DNA of 64,000 bases from Epiperipatus broadwayi (GCA_028023455.1 JAQFVV010012510.1:2831420-2895419), one strand, 5' to 3'; shown: positions 23,601 to 36,569, counted from the stretch's first letter. The notes: generated from the sequence alone by a model not told the origin. A program made the numbers and translations.

Positions 23601-26600
23601 CTTACTTTTATCTGATAACTCCCACAACATTTCCTGAAGCTCTAAAGAATTATTTGCAAAAACAATTACATCATTTGCAAAATCTAAATGAATTAAATAC
23701 TCATTAACTTTTACTTCTTTAGCTTCCCATTTTAATCCACAAAATACTTCTTGCAGCACTGCTGTAAAAAGTTTTGGAGACATTGAGTCACCCTTTCTTA
23801 CACCCATCTCAATGTTGACTTTCATACTATCATTACGTAATATAATTGTTGCTGTTTCATTTTTATAAATATTCTTTAGAATATGACAACATCCTGGGTC
23901 TATACCTTAATGATCCGAAGCTTTAAACACTGAAGAAGTGTTTATATAATCAATGCAGTTCATAATCTACAAATCCAAAGCATAATGGCAACTCATATTC
24001 ATTAGTCCTGTCTATAACTTCTCTCAATACTTGGATATGATCTACTGTACAAAAACCATTTTTAAATCCAGCTTATTCTCTTGGTTGGTGGAAATCCAAT
24101 GTTCTCCATAGACAAGTTGTAATTATCTCAGTAAAATTTTTATATAAAACTGATAAAAGGCTAATAGGTCTGTAATTTCTAATATCTTCTTTATCACTTT
24201 TTTAAAATATTAATATTAATACTGCATTCTTCCAATCATCTGGTACATCTTTATCATTTAGACATTTAGTATATAACTTTGCTAGAAAATTTTCTATTTC
24301 TTCACCTGCTTCTTTTAATATATCAATTATTATTCTATCATTACCTGGAGCCTTTTCTTTCTTCATAAATTTAATTGCATGTCTCACTTCATTTAAAATT
24401 CTGGGCAATTTGGAAGATATAATAGATATAGGAGGTCCTTGTTCTTTATTACTATATAATTCTTGATAAAAGTCTACTACCTATTCATGATGTCATCTCT
24501 CTTTTTAGTAATAATTCCATCTTTTTTTCTTATTGCAGATATAAATTTCCTACCAATACCAAAATGTTTTTTTACACTTTTGAGACTTTTATTCTCTTCT
24601 ACAGCTTTCCTTGCTAGTTTACAGTTATACTTTCTTATATCATTATCAACTTTTTTCTGCACCATTTTACAAAATTCGAGATATTCAATCCTTTTTAATG
24701 CATCATTTTTGTATGTCTTCATATTCTTTCTTTTCTTCATAAATTCTCTAGTCTCAGTAGAAATTTTATTGATCAATTGCTGCTTTTTTCTAAAAGCCGT
24801 CTTTGTTACGGTTTTTAAAAGTGTATCAGTTATTTTCATATTAATTTCATTCACTATTATTTATATGCATTTGGGACTATAGTTATTGTATACACATGTA
24901 TATGTTTAAAGTTATAAGTGCTGCACAAAACAATAGTTATGCATCATTGCCACTATCTGCAATCTGGCTTCAAATCTAGTCCAATAAAATTTCATTCATA
25001 ATATATTTTGATTAAACCGGACTCTTCTAGTGAGTTTAGCTTCAAAAAAAAGAAGCTGATAAATTTGATTTGGTTGTAATTTATCTAGATATGGAGGAAA
25101 TGTGATTTTTTTTTTCAATGTCTTGTGTTAATTACTTATTAACAGTGTTATTAAATATCTTTGTCAGTATGTATTAAATATAAAGGTAAAGTAGATACAT
25201 ATAAATATATTCATATGTGTATAATAATTAATTAGCAAATATGAAACAGAATATATTTAACCAATTAAAATTCAAATTTATCACTGCGCTCTTCTGCTTT
25301 GTACTTTTTTACCATTTGCCCTTCATTATATCACAACTCTTGTTATTATAACATGACACAACTATTACCTGAGATCGGAGAAGAATTTCTACACATATTA
25401 TAACAATTTATGAAGCAGTAAGTCTATGTAGTTGAGCAGAGGGTGTATACACATATATTTATTATTTTATAGTAAAATAATAAATCTACATATTAGTTTA
25501 TTCTAAAAATAATACAAATTTATTATCATTATACAAACTAATAGTAATAGTAATTAAATAAAATACCATATATACCTTACGTAAACACTTTTCAATGCAA
25601 TTTAATATAATAGAATTTATTTCTTCTTGCTTATTTATTTTTATATATAAATGAATGCAGAATAAAATAACAAATGGAAATTATATTCCAGTAACAGAAA
25701 TTGGTGTAAATAAATAGAAAGGAGACATTTTCCTATGTTTTAGTATATTCTCATTTTAGCGATTGAATTAAAACATTTTTTAAAAAAGCTCCCATTAAAA
25801 GTTTTAGAAAATTTGTTTTCAAAATATCGACAATAATAATCAATTCGGTTAATTTGCTGTTTACGATTTTGTCTATTTTTCTTTCTTTTTCTTTTTTTGC
25901 AGATATTCCTTCCTAGAGCCGCTATAAGTTTTACTTTACAGAAATCTCTAATTTCCTTTCAGGATAAAAATTCTCCTTTGAACAAACATAAAGTTCATTA
26001 TTTAAACAAAAGAAATGAAGATTTTTTTATACATCAAGAAGAAAAGCCGCCAGATAGTTATTATTTCAAAAAATTTCAATACGATTATAATTATCCACTG
26101 AAACCGAGAATTATATATTCAACGGAAACCAATTTGCCATTTGTTGTTTTTCGTTCAGGACCTCCTGTTTACGTTTCACCTCCAATACCAAGCTTATCTG
26201 TGTTAAATGTCAACCCACTATCGTCTGTTATAAATGTATCATCAGCTAACAATTATAGTCTTACTGCTGTTTCAAAATCCTTAACTTTACCGTTCCACTT
26301 TTTTGATAAAGCGCCTCTAGCGTTTCTTGAAGACACTACAGGTACGTTACATTGCTAACTTTTTATACATAATTCATGATAAAAAATATTTAAAAAATTA
26401 TTTTAAAAAAATAATGACAAACATTCGATTTATTTTATTATTAAAAAATTTATTATTATCTAAAAACAAATAAAATAGTAACTGTGTATAGGTAAGATAA
26501 AAATCTTTAAATAAAATAGTCCATTAAGTTCTCCAACACTCCTTCCCTCTCCTCTAAAAGAGAACAGTGAAAGAAAAGATATGAACCATCCCTTACTCTA

Positions 26601-29600
26601 TGAAGTGAAAAGACTTTAGCATTTTCATTTTTTTTTTAAAAACACATAGATAACTATTTACAAGTTGTAATAAGATTAGCTATTTTGATTATTGTAACTG
26701 TCTAAAATTAAAATTTCTAAGCCTTTTAAAATCTAAAAAAAATATTTCAAAAATATCTACATTAGATTTGAATCCCAAGTCATTGATATAATAGGTCCCT
26801 GTACTAACCTCTCCATTATAAAAAATAATTGTCAGTAAAATGCAATGTAATTATGGTGATAAATCTAAATGTTATTTAACTAATATTAGTCAGCGTTGAT
26901 AAACCATTTCAATTTTTGTATTATCTCCAGGAAAAAAATAAATTCTCTCTCGACTTAATTATTCAGCATAAAAACAAAAAGATTTTGTACAGAAATACTT
27001 TTGTTATAACTTCCAAGATCCATTTATGTGATAGTTTCATTGCAACATTAAAAAATCTATTCCCTGAAAGAAAAAGGAGTGTTAAGCTGCTCCAACCAAA
27101 ATATTATGCAAATTTTCTTGGATGGAAAAAAAGTTTAAGTTCTTTCAGTCAAAAGTTGGCAAAGTCCTTTCAGAAGAAATCTGTGGCACTGATCCAAGCC
27201 AGAACATTAAAATCAAAATCTTTTATAACAAAAGTATTTATTATCCAAATGTTTTTTATAAGATCAAAAATGGAAAAATTTGGTAAAAGTTTCAGATTAG
27301 ATAAAACAAAGATCCAACATTTCTATACAAAGTACTTTATTATTTACAGATACTTGTGAGTTTTCCTGTAAACCAAGATGGCAAACCATATTTTTGATAA
27401 ATATACAGTTTAGAGGGCCTACAATCTCCTGAAGATTTGTTAATTGTTAAATGGAAAAAATAATAATAAATTGATTGGGTTTTTTTTATTAAGGAAACAA
27501 ATGCAGATGACTGATCACCCAATAAGAATCTTTATTTCACTTTTTTTTCTTTATTGCAACATGGAAGAAATGATATGCTCTTAACATTAATGTACTTTGC
27601 TTACAATTCAGCATGTTTCTTTTTGTGAGCAATTTTTTTGGTAAATTATTATCATGATCAAAATTTTGGACCTTTATGTCACAGAATGTGTTGCAATGGA
27701 GTATTTCCAAAGGTATGGGATCCTGCCCACTGGAAAAGTTTGCATTAATGGATTCAAACATCCCTGCCATGATGATGCAATGTGAAATCTTGTTTAAACA
27801 GAATATTCCTTCATAAAGGAATGTGGTTTGGGACCTAAAATTCCATTTGTGACTGCACTCACATTTGCATGCCACTGACAAGAATAAATTGTAAATATTG
27901 TAAAAATATTTTTTAATTCATTTTTCTGTCAATAAGTTAATACACACACACACACACAAAATATAAATAGTGTAATTATTTTTTTCTATAATGATTTTTT
28001 TCTTAAAATAACAGTAATAATACACAATTAAAATTTAAATATTAATATATTTTCTAGCAACCATTTTTGTGTAAAGATTTTTGATAGGCTGGTACCCATT
28101 ATTTTTATAATATGTTAAAACATTTTTTTAAAAAAATGGTGCAACCAAGGCCAGCAGTACTTACTTTTAAATACAAATGCAATTTGTAGATTTTCATATA
28201 ATGATGTGATGCACTGTTACTTCTCCTTTTTCAGAGTCAGGAATCTCTCAACCACTATGCCCAGAGAAACCTCTTGTTAGCCAGATTTAATTTTACAAAA
28301 AGTTGGGGTTTTTTTTCAGACCCAGGTCGTCATTTTGCAAATAATTATAAAATAGTTTGGGTTTTTTTTATTGCTGCCTGGAAAGAGAAAAAATCATAAT
28401 CGACCTTTTAAATTCATACTCTAGATTTTTTAATTTTAATGCTTTATATTAATCTTTAATAAAATATTTGGATTTACCCTCAAATTTGCTATAAGAAAAA
28501 GGTAATTTGTTTCGTTGGGCGTCTTCCAGAAGTGATCATAAAATACGCACATTTTCTATTTATTAAAAAAAAAACCACACAACTATGCATTTCATTTACA
28601 TATAAAAACTTAAATAAATCGTATTCTCTTTTCTTCCCTTCATTAAATGAGTTATAATTTTACTTTTTTTTTTAATTTTACATAATATATTTTCTTCACA
28701 AAATATTTTACAAATTTATTAAATCTATAAATCAATTTTCTTTTAATTTTTTAAACCGATGTAATTAAGTGCTACACGTGAATATATTTCACATAGCAAG
28801 TAACCCATAAAATTTATAAATCAATTTATTATATTATTTTATTATTGTATTTAATAATTTAGTAAAAGGCTAATTACAATCCAACTTATATTGTTACAAT
28901 ATATATACTGTATATATTATTCAAATACAGATATACTTTATATTCCTGGACTTTAGATGTAAATATAGGGGATTTGAACATAGACTTTCAAGCTTCCTTC
29001 AGCTTTCCAATCTATCTTATACAACCGATACACATGGCCACATGGTCATGTGTATCAGTTGTATGAGATAGATTGCATAGCTGAAGGGAGCTTAAAAGTC
29101 TGGGTTCAAATCCCTGTATTTATATATATATTGTAAGATCACAAGGGTGGGGATAGATTATTAATTATTTTTTTTAGATTTAACTTAGATTTATTATAGT
29201 TTATTTGATGAGGAATTGCCTACATTTGTTAACTGACTATCTATTGTTATCTATTCGACATTTTATACATTTCTCTTCATATTTATTTATCACATCTCTG
29301 TCCCGGTGGTCGCACATTTAAGCAGAGGGGTATATTAACTATCAATGACACCTATGATCATTTTTCCTGATTATATAAAGGCTGTCACTGCACTAAAGTG
29401 CACAGCTTAATTTCACATTGATAAAAATTATTCTAGTATATAACAGAATATACCTACCCTTTTCCCCTGTGATAAATTAATAATCTCTGCATAGTTCAGC
29501 CAGATCTTCAAACTGTTGTCAAGGCAATCTCCTTTTGATAATAATAACATATATATATATATATTGTAACTAAATTACGTGATCAAAAGATCCATGTATA

Positions 29601-32600
29601 TTAAATAATTATGAAAAGATTCAAATATAAATATTTATCTTAATAAACGAAAAATGTTGTAGCTTTTTATTTTATATCAAAGAGAAAAGAATTAAACATT
29701 GTAACTTGCTGAGCATAAGCTATTAAACAAAAGATCAGACTGAGTTATCAATCATATTAAGGGTCATTGGATTAAATGAAACATACTCCTGGATGGTAGC
29801 TATATAGCCATAAGGTCATAAATATTAAAATGATGAGTAGGAATAAATTAAACATATTTCTATAATTAGATTTCCCTAGATATCACAATATCAATAATTA
29901 TAAACAAATTATTAATAACAACTATTATAACTCAGGTATACGGAAATCAAGTGAGGTGAGTACACTAGTAACTCAATAAAATATCTTCTCAGGTATACAG
30001 ACAGTAGATTTTATCCACTTTCATTTCTTGGTTTGATGTCAAGTGCATATTTAAACAAATACCAAGTGAATATGGTCTAGCAGGGTGCCACTAGATTATC
30101 TGAATCTAGACACAGTTATATCTAATAACCTTTTCACATGTACCGGGTTTGAATCCCCTTTTGGTACTTTATTTCTAATAAAAATGGGAGATTTTGCTTT
30201 TAGAGCCATATCACTATATGCACTAATATTTAGGTAAACATAAAACATCTTTAAACCAAAGTGGAGTATATAAAATTCATTAGACATAAATCATTTCTTA
30301 GAGGTTAACATAATAAATGTGTTTCAATATATATATATATATATTTTATAAGTTTTACTATCTCAGATTATATTATTCATTTAGGATGGCAATTAACTCA
30401 TCTTTGCATGAAATAGATGATGTGATGGTGGTTATAATAATACTAAGAAATCATTAAATACTATGAAATCAATATTTATTTATGGCCTTTAAACATTTAA
30501 ACAGCTCATTAATTAAAACGTGATGATGATGGTGATGATGACAATGATAATAGTTTCATCCACAGCTTTAGGACTAAGCCTAAACATAAAACCTAATTGT
30601 TATAAAGAAATTCATAATTATTGCTTAATTTTAGTATGTCTAATTGGAACTTAAATAGCTAATATTCACCTTGATGATGAATGATCACACTTAATAAAGA
30701 CTACTCTTAATGAAATATATATGTCTCATTTAATAAAATAAACTAATATTTATTGCTGCATTTCTAACATATACATAAAAATTTCTATATCTACATAAAA
30801 ATTTATATAACAATAACAACAATAATCATAATCGACTGTTTTAAAATCATAACCTTAATTTTTAAATTCTTCCCCCTTTCCCGTAAATGTATTTCAAATT
30901 GGATGTCACATTGACCATGATTTTCACTCCACGAGAAAATGTCTCAAAAAAAAAAAATAAACACTTTTTTTTCTCTCTTCTCTCTTTCGCACACATACCC
31001 TTATAAATCTAACATGTAAGTAGAATGACAAAAATAAATGTTAGTAAAATTGGAAAGAGCAAGTTTTAGAAACAAGTTTTAAAGTATCTTTCTATCCCCC
31101 CTCCCTTCTACACTCTGAAACCTATACTTTCTTAAGACAAAATAATTTAATATTTTAATACTGCTTATTTCTTCACATTCACACACAATTACATATATGC
31201 AACAAGTATTATATTATTATGTATGTGTGTGTTTTATCCCCATAATAACAAAATATCATTTAAAACAAAATAATAATAATAAAAAAATTATATTACATAT
31301 TAATAACATTTCATAACTTTAAGTTAATAGACAATCATATGTTTATCATTACTAAGAAATTCTGGGTTTCAATTGATCTTGTTTGTTTTAAAAGTTCTTT
31401 AAACAAAATTATACCACTCTGTTGCTAAAATTTTACCAAGTCTCTGATATTATAAAGAAAATATACAAAGAAAAATTTATATTACCAGTTCTATTCTTTG
31501 TAGCAACTTCTAATAATTCAAATTTATCTTGTTCAATGTCTATATTTTGCATCCACCATTTCCATTTCTCTCTGGAAAAATCTCTTTCTTGAGGTGTATA
31601 ATTGTTTGATGATGATGATCCTATTGAGGTTATTTGCTTTAGTGGATAATTTGGAAATCATTATATTAACTTTTCTTCTCTTCCTGTCAAGCATGATTCT
31701 TTTAGTGGATGAAGTACAGCAGTTGTTTATAAATTTTCTGGGTTTAAACTCAGTTACTGGAACAATTAATTGGACTTGATGATTTAATATTTATCAGTAG
31801 ATTACTCTTTTCCTGATCACCTTCAAATGCGGGTGAATGCTTTCTTATTTCTATTTAAAAACATCTTATTTCTCTCAGTCAGTTGAAAGGTGTAGAATAT
31901 TATTTTTCAGACAAGACATCTTTTCTTTCCTATATGATGTGCTAGTTGATGATGAGTCTGGTAGACAGACAAGACATATATTAATTTTCTAGCCCGCCAT
32001 CCTTATATTATCAACATTCGAAACTTGATATATAAAAAAAATGATTTTTAAAAGAAAAAGGTTATCTAGCAGAATTAAAAATGTTTGTCTGCTTTAGTTT
32101 CAATAATTTTAAAAGTCTCTATAACCATAATATAATATAATAGCTCAACTGATTTTCCAGACTGCTTTTATATCTGATTTTTATTTCTATTTTTGACCAA
32201 TTTGTTTTTTAGCTGGAAAGTGCAATCTTTTTTAGGAACATTAAAAAAAATCACACACCTGGTTTCCAGACAAACTTTTGTCTTGACGGAAAAAAATAGA
32301 CTTAATCCTTTTTTTTAACACCCATGTAACATCTCAAATTTTGAGCTTCTTTCTTTTGATCTTAAGATGAGACATTTTGAAAATTAGACTTTTCACATCA
32401 CCTCTAAGTTTTTTAACAGAAAAACAACCCTTATAATACAAAAAAAATTGTTGAGTAAGGAAAAAAAACAATATAACAGATTTTCTTCCTTTTCTCTCAA
32501 TATTTAATAAATGTAGATATATTTATGTGATGTAACACACACACTCCATCATTCAAATCATGTATAAACTGACATTAAATAATCTAATTGCTAGCTTAGT

Positions 32601-35600
32601 AATTATAACCCTAATATTTAAAATTAAAATTTTAACCTTTTAAATCCAAATTACAATTATAGAAAAGTAAAACAGAAACAGAATAAGATATTAGAATTGA
32701 TCAAGCATAGGTTAGTTTTAAAGAAAGTTTAATATCTGAAATATAAAACAATTAAATAGCTTACACATACATTGCCTATATATGTGTAACTTTGCTTTTT
32801 AACAGAAAAATTAAATATTAAATGTGTGTATTACCTTTCTATCAACACACAAACAAATGAAGAATATAATTGTGGCCCCACTCTCTTTCTGTCTCAAGCT
32901 TTTAGAACTGGATCTTGTAGGGTTTAAACTTGGATGCCCTACAGCTTCCCTTTTTTATGAAAATGTGATGATGATTTTTGTTTTACATTTTCTTTCATGC
33001 ACATTATGATAAATTTACCTAATGTCTAAATTGTAATGGCACTATATATATTGTAATACGTGCTCTCTCCCACCGAGATTACGGGCTTCGAAATAAACAT
33101 GACATAGCGTAAGGCTTTATTTATTTACTTATATCGATAGTTATTTACTATCCACACAAGGGGGCGCCAGATACGATTATTTAAGTTGAATTTAATTACT
33201 CGCATCACCTTACATCACATCAAAACGATTTCGAAGTCTAATCCCGCCCACTAGCTCAAAATCCCAGCATGGACCAATAAGATTCTCAAGGCCGTTACAT
33301 GATTGTTTTCAAAGACAACTCCTTACGGAAAAGACGCACAGTTCACTAATGGGAAAGAAGTTTTAGTTTGCTAATTGATTGATCCTCGCACTAGACTTGA
33401 TTATTGGTGGTTTGTGACCAATACGACGGTTCGTTTATGCCCCGAACAACTAGGCTTATAAGATCATCCCCCCTATACGCTATATTCAATATAATTGTTT
33501 GACATTTGTTTATATATTTATCATAGACCCGCCCAATTCTTAAGTCTATCTTAACTAATGGAAAATAAATAAACATCGTGACTCACGGCACGATGTTGGC
33601 AAAAGACATTTTAAAAAGAAACAAAAAAAAATAAATCTAAATCTAAATAAGTATAACTTAACGATAAATTTATGAACGATCAAGAGTAAATGAGATAAGA
33701 CTTTAATTGTATGAAAAGACTTGAGAAATGCTCGACTTGTTTATATACTGAATGAATTTATTAAATATAAAATACTAATTTGAATTTTATTCGCACACGC
33801 ACACACACATTCACGCTCGCAGAGAAACATATTAAACATAATAAAGTATGAATGATAAATACAAGTTTCCTTTTTCATTTTGAGAATACGGATTATGGTT
33901 TATTAGATTTAACTTAAGTTCAAAGTTCATGTTTTGAAAGTCCTACGATTACGATAGATTGCAATAATAGATTAAATGTTACAGCAAATTTTACGATTTA
34001 TTTACACAAGTGTGAGTTAGTTAACTATGAGATTGCCTTTAAGAGTTTACGAATTGAGTGAATGAAACATAATATAAAATAAACTATTTACCTAGGATTT
34101 GATTTTGACTTCCGCTGCTTCGAGTGAAACGAGGATTTGAACTTGGGAGATGGCTTTCATGATGAAGTGATTTGTTTATTTAAAGTGAGCATAGCATGGT
34201 ATGGACGATGTTGGTATTTCTCGGAACATAATTATTAGGTTGGAGCATTAATTTCACGTGGAGATGTTATTGAATTTCCATAGCTTCGGAGATATTCGGT
34301 GGCGGAGCGTCGATCAATCACTGAAGGGTTTTCTAGCCCCTCATGACAATCGACGCTCTCAGTATTAATTTCATAATGATCATCTTGGATTTGGATACGG
34401 CGAACTGGAAGAATATTACTCTATGTCACGCTATATTAACTAAGCACATTAAGTGATGAACTCTTTCAGCAACGATATCAACAATGATAACAGCAACCAG
34501 AAAAAAAATACAACAATAGCAATAATAATAACAACAGAAAAGAAAAAGCAAGCAAGAGCCATTGAATAGATTTCGTTTGGTATTTATAAGATGTAATCCT
34601 TATCTTAGGATCCAATCTCCCCCCAGAGTTCCATCTTTTTAAGAGTTGTCGTTCAGGTCCGTGTTTGACGTAATGTTCACTCAATCCTTTGTGCTTAAGG
34701 CAAATTTTGGTCTTGGCAATCTCATGTTGCAATCTCAGTTAACAAACCTTATACATTCACACTTTGAGTGCATGCGTGTGCGTGTTTTCACAAGAACAAT
34801 ACAATCTATATTAATTTTAGAAGTCGAGCATTTAATCTTTTCTCAAATCTTTTCTATGAGTTTTATCTTTGCTAAAATTGTAATTTAGAAAGAAACGTTT
34901 TAAATATCCCGTGGCGCATACAAATGGAAATTAACTTTGAATATTTAGTAGAGCATATTATATTTTCCTTTATTATATTATTTTAGAGAATGTTCTATTA
35001 TTAATTTTATGTGAAAGCCTTAACTATTTAATTAGACAATTATTATCTGTATTTTATAACTGAGTTTATAAATGGGAAGAAAACTATTAAAGGTTATAAA
35101 TATAATGTTACGAGTATTTTATACTGCTTGAGTGTGTGTATGTTTGTTTACATCGACTTGTCTTGTTATAATACATATACCGACTTTGTCTCGGTATAAT
35201 ATATATATATATATCTTGAGACAATATCAAGTATCTAAAAATTATGACATTTATTTCAAAAATAGTTTCTCCTCAATTACTTTATAAGTAGAAAAATATA
35301 ATTTATAAACAAACAATTTTTATATTTATTAATCTCATCTTACATCGAAATATAACAGTATTAATTATATTAGTTGAAGTAGTAAAAGTGAAGGATAAGT
35401 ATATTCTTAAGCCGTTTAATCTTTTAAGAAGATTTAAACAAAAAAAGTCCAAATATATTTTTAATACAGGATGTTTTGGGAATTGTTGCTTGCTCTGAAC
35501 ATACTCAAATTTTTATTAATATATATATATATTCATTTAGAATATAAATAAATTATAGGACTAATGTACACTATTAATATGTTTTAAATATTTTTTATAT

Positions 35601-35922
35601 TTATTTTTTAGGTGCTTACACTGCGATTATGTGTGAAAAAAGTTTGAATGTTCTGAGGTGTTTTGATGGTCGAACAATTAAAATTGTTTCTGTTTTCTAT
35701 GGACGCAGGTCCACTGTAATCTGTAATCCGGTGCCAAATGTTTCCGCAGATCCTCAAGCTTATGAAAATGTCTTTTGTATTTCTCCCATTGCTCTGTTTA
35801 TTGTACATTCTTTATGTGATGGACAAACTAAATGTCTTGTTGCTGCAAAAGAAGAATCACTTGGAGGCGATCCCTGCACAGGAACAGTAAAATATCTTGA
35901 AATCCAATACATGTGTAAATAA
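20614..35922 (+). CDS. Secreted SUEL-type (rhamnose-binding-like) lectin, three coding exons
   Basis: Joining 20614-20658, 25903-26341 and 35612-35922 gives 264 residues with matching intron phases (0, then 1). Residues 1-15 plus the start of exon 2 form a hydrophobic signal peptide, residues about 30-160 a Pro- and aromatic-rich spacer of no known family, and residues 168-263 a SUEL/galactose-binding lectin domain. The domain has eight Cys (169, 178, 199, 217, 230, 236, 250, 263), YGR at 191-193, DPC at 248-250 and KYL at 255-257, the hallmark positions of rhamnose-binding lectins. The predicted role is extracellular carbohydrate binding, as in egg or immune lectins. The ligand cannot be read from sequence. 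Extra 5' non-coding or small internal exons may exist, because exon 1 itself has an upstream splice acceptor. Confidence 0.82.
20761..21067. repeat. Foldback repeat, family 3, in lectin intron 1
   Basis: Near-perfect palindrome: arms about 20761-20882 and 20941-21067 share ATGTACATG, AATGAATACTTTCATTTCCA, GATAAAGTCTTTGCGAAAGA and AATGAATCCACCTATTCTTT with their complements, around a spacer of about 60 bp. Arm identity is high, so it is fairly young. Confidence 0.88.
21808..22215 (-). repeat. Family-1 hammerhead repeat, decayed
   Basis: Minus-strand relative of the 20197-20456 repeat with an additional leader (GCAGCCACTTTTTATCTC region). The hammerhead region (22011-21953) keeps CUGAUGA, GAAA and the distal stem I AUCCAA/UUGGAU, but inner stem I and stem III each have a mismatch and stem II is weak. 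Predicted inactive. Confidence 0.7.
22250..22510 (-). repeat. Family-1 hammerhead repeat, decayed
   Basis: Second minus-strand copy next to the previous one. CUGAUGA and GAAACUAGUC remain at about 22446-22410, but inner stem I no longer pairs. Predicted inactive. Confidence 0.7.
22779..22836 (+). ncRNA. Hammerhead ribozyme motif, solitary, best-paired copy
   Basis: Distal stem I UGUCCC (22779-22784) pairs perfectly with GGGACA (22831-22836). The internal loop is AAC/UG. Inner stem I UCCUCA/UGGGGA. Core CUGAAGA (22794-22800; position 7 is free to vary). Stem II GACC/GGUC with loop CAUA is fully paired. GAAA (22813-22816), minimal stem III AC/GU with loop CG, and cleavage after C22822 (GUC). 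Stems II and distal I differ in sequence from 20303-20361 yet all pair. It lies in lectin intron 1, on the gene's strand. No flanking family-1 sequence was recognised. Confidence 0.86.
22947..24856 (-). mobile_element. RTE-type LINE copy B, 5'-truncated, dead
   Basis: Same element as 8004-11093, lacking the endonuclease. Open pieces 24854-24477 and 24408-24202 match the RT upstream region (KKEKAPGNDRI) and 23825-23517 matches motifs B and C. Motif C reads LDFANDVIVFA, with the first catalytic Asp replaced by Asn. Many frameshifts. It lies antisense in lectin intron 1 and ends in the same GATG-like tail region near 22950. Confidence 0.87.
24857..25902. other. Rest of lectin intron 1
   Basis: AT-rich; no further repeat family or gene recognised. 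It ends in the pyrimidine tract before exon 2. Confidence 0.5.
25903..26341 (+). CDS. Lectin gene exon 2: spacer region
   Basis: A strong pyrimidine tract ending in TTTGCAG (25896-25902) precedes the exon, and CAG/GTACGT at 26342 ends it in phase 1. It encodes 146 complete codons: the end of the leader, then a hydrophilic stretch rich in Lys, Asn, Tyr and Phe, then a Pro-rich segment (GPPVYVSPPIPSL) and a Ser-rich stretch. There are no cysteines and I recognise no domain. The higher GC content and long open frame against an AT-rich background support it being real. Confidence 0.8.
26342..28967. other. First part of lectin intron 2
   Basis: AT-rich intron. An open frame at 26916-27359 has no recognisable motif and cannot be joined to exon 2, because the frame meets a stop at once. 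A possible decayed protein-coding relic on the other strand is listed separately. A short CA run lies near 27944-27957. Confidence 0.5.
27537..27881 (-). pseudogene. Possible relic of a mobile-element-like protein
   Basis: The minus-strand open frame carries CKCECSHKWNFRSQ followed by a hydrophobic stretch. This recalls repetitive animal proteins with a Cys-rich CxC..HxWxxxSQ motif, often linked to transposable elements. The match is from memory and short, there is no intact domain, and no upstream continuation was found. It may be chance. Confidence 0.25.
28968..29121. repeat. Palindrome of family-2 end sequence
   Basis: Inverted arms of about 72 bases meet at ACATGGCCACATGGTCATGT. They correspond to the tRNA-like end of family-2 repeats (TTGAACATAGACTTTCAAG and its near complement). 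The right arm reads TAGCTGAAGGG (box A-like) and GGGTTCAAATCCC (a good box B), the best-preserved Pol III-type boxes in this family. No hammerhead is present. Confidence 0.75.
29132..29549 (+). mobile_element. Putative solo LTR in a TA microsatellite
   Basis: A 418-bp segment beginning TGTAAGATCAC and ending AATAACA, with TA repeats on both sides. It contains TATATAAAG at 29372-29380, about 40 bases before an inverted GCACTAAAGTGC motif, consistent with an LTR promoter. TG...CA ends plus flanking ATAT on both sides fit an LTR with an AT-rich target duplication. No partner LTR was found. Confidence 0.5.
29565..30326. mobile_element. Possible second LTR-like segment in TA repeats
   Basis: Begins TGTAACTAAATTACG and ends GTGTTTCA, again with TA runs on both sides. 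No coding potential. It contains a CTAGATT...AATCTAG hairpin (30091-30109) seen in other LTR-like elements here. The element identity is a guess from its ends. Confidence 0.3.
30327..33051. other. Middle of lectin intron 2
   Basis: AT-rich intron with short simple-sequence runs (TGATGG near 30520, CA near 32540). No gene or repeat family recognised. Confidence 0.5.
33052..35198. mobile_element. 2.1-kb non-coding LTR-like element (solo copy)
   Basis: Starts TGTAATACG after a TA run and ends just before another TA run with a terminal hairpin ATACCGA...TCGGTAT (35177-35197). Length and layout match the two units at 41688-43792 and 44347-46544. It shares a GGCGCCA motif and a CCCACTAGCTCA-like motif near the start. 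Its base composition is visibly less AT-rich than the surrounding intron. No open reading frame of note. Probably a solo LTR of a large-LTR family. Confidence 0.5.
35612..35922 (+). CDS. Lectin gene exon 3: SUEL lectin domain
   Basis: The acceptor TTTTTTAG (35604-35611) starts the exon. Its first two bases complete a Gly codon from exon 2. It encodes 102 further residues and stops at TAA 35920-35922. The whole galactose-binding/SUEL domain is in this exon: Cys pattern C-x8-C-x20-C-x17-C-x12-C-x5-C-x13-C-x12-C, with FYGRR, GGDPCTGT and VKYLEI. This is a complete single domain; many family members have two or more in tandem. Confidence 0.92.
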
Positions 35923-35933
35923 TCACATAAAAA

Positions 35934-35939
35934 AATAAA
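35934..35939 (+). promoter_or_regulatory. Polyadenylation signal of the lectin gene
   Basis: AATAAA 12 bases after the stop codon, with a second AATAAA at about 35949 and a GT-rich stretch (about 35958-35982) just downstream, as expected for a cleavage/polyadenylation site. Confidence 0.65.
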
Positions 35940-36565
35940 GATTATCAAAATAAATATCTTGTGTGTATATATATGTGTGTGTTTATGTTTTAAGTAGTTA
36001 AAAAATAGATGTTTAACTTTAAACCGTCTGGCGAAGATTATTGGATTGTCAAGTTAAAAAAAACATACTTTATAAATCTATATAAATATTTGAATATATA
36101 CCCTTTTGATGAAAAGCCTATATATACAATACAAATTCTCATACACTGAGTGAAATATAAGTCATTCTATATTATTTTGCTGAAAGGATTTCAACATTAA
36201 GTTTAAGCAAAACATTACCTTTTTATTTATATCCTCTTTTTACAAAATCATAAAAGTTTTAGTTTTACAATTGTAATACAATTTTTTAGTTTGTGAATCT
36301 GACAATATGTCTGCATAGAAGTTGATTTTTTTAAAAAAAATTAGTGTCATATTAGTAGACACTACATCATTTTAGACAGTAGATGAAGCCATGGAAGCAC
36401 CTTTGTCATGAGCAAGCAATACCCAACCCTTGACCTTACATTTAGCATCTCTTCAAAACTGTTTCAGGTATTTTGTTCAGTGTAGATAAAAATTTACAAA
36501 CTTCATTGAAAATTTAAAAAAAGATTTCATAGATATAACATTTAAAACTGTTTCTGATATTTTTT
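35940..36565. other. Stretch downstream of the lectin gene, no feature
   Basis: AT-rich; nothing supportable beyond the likely 3' UTR end of the lectin gene. Confidence 0.5.
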
Positions 36566-36569
36566 TTTT

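Noticed and set aside
26916-27359. 147-codon plus-strand open frame in lectin intron 2
   Set aside because: Low-complexity Lys/Phe/Ile-rich text without a motif. Splicing exon 2 to the CAG at 26928-26930 gives an immediate in-frame stop.
34478-34888. Small open frames on both strands in the 33052-35198 element
   Set aside because: Short, unconserved in the related units and without motifs.
35760-35948. Minus-strand open frames across lectin exon 3
   Set aside because: Shadow of the lectin coding frame.
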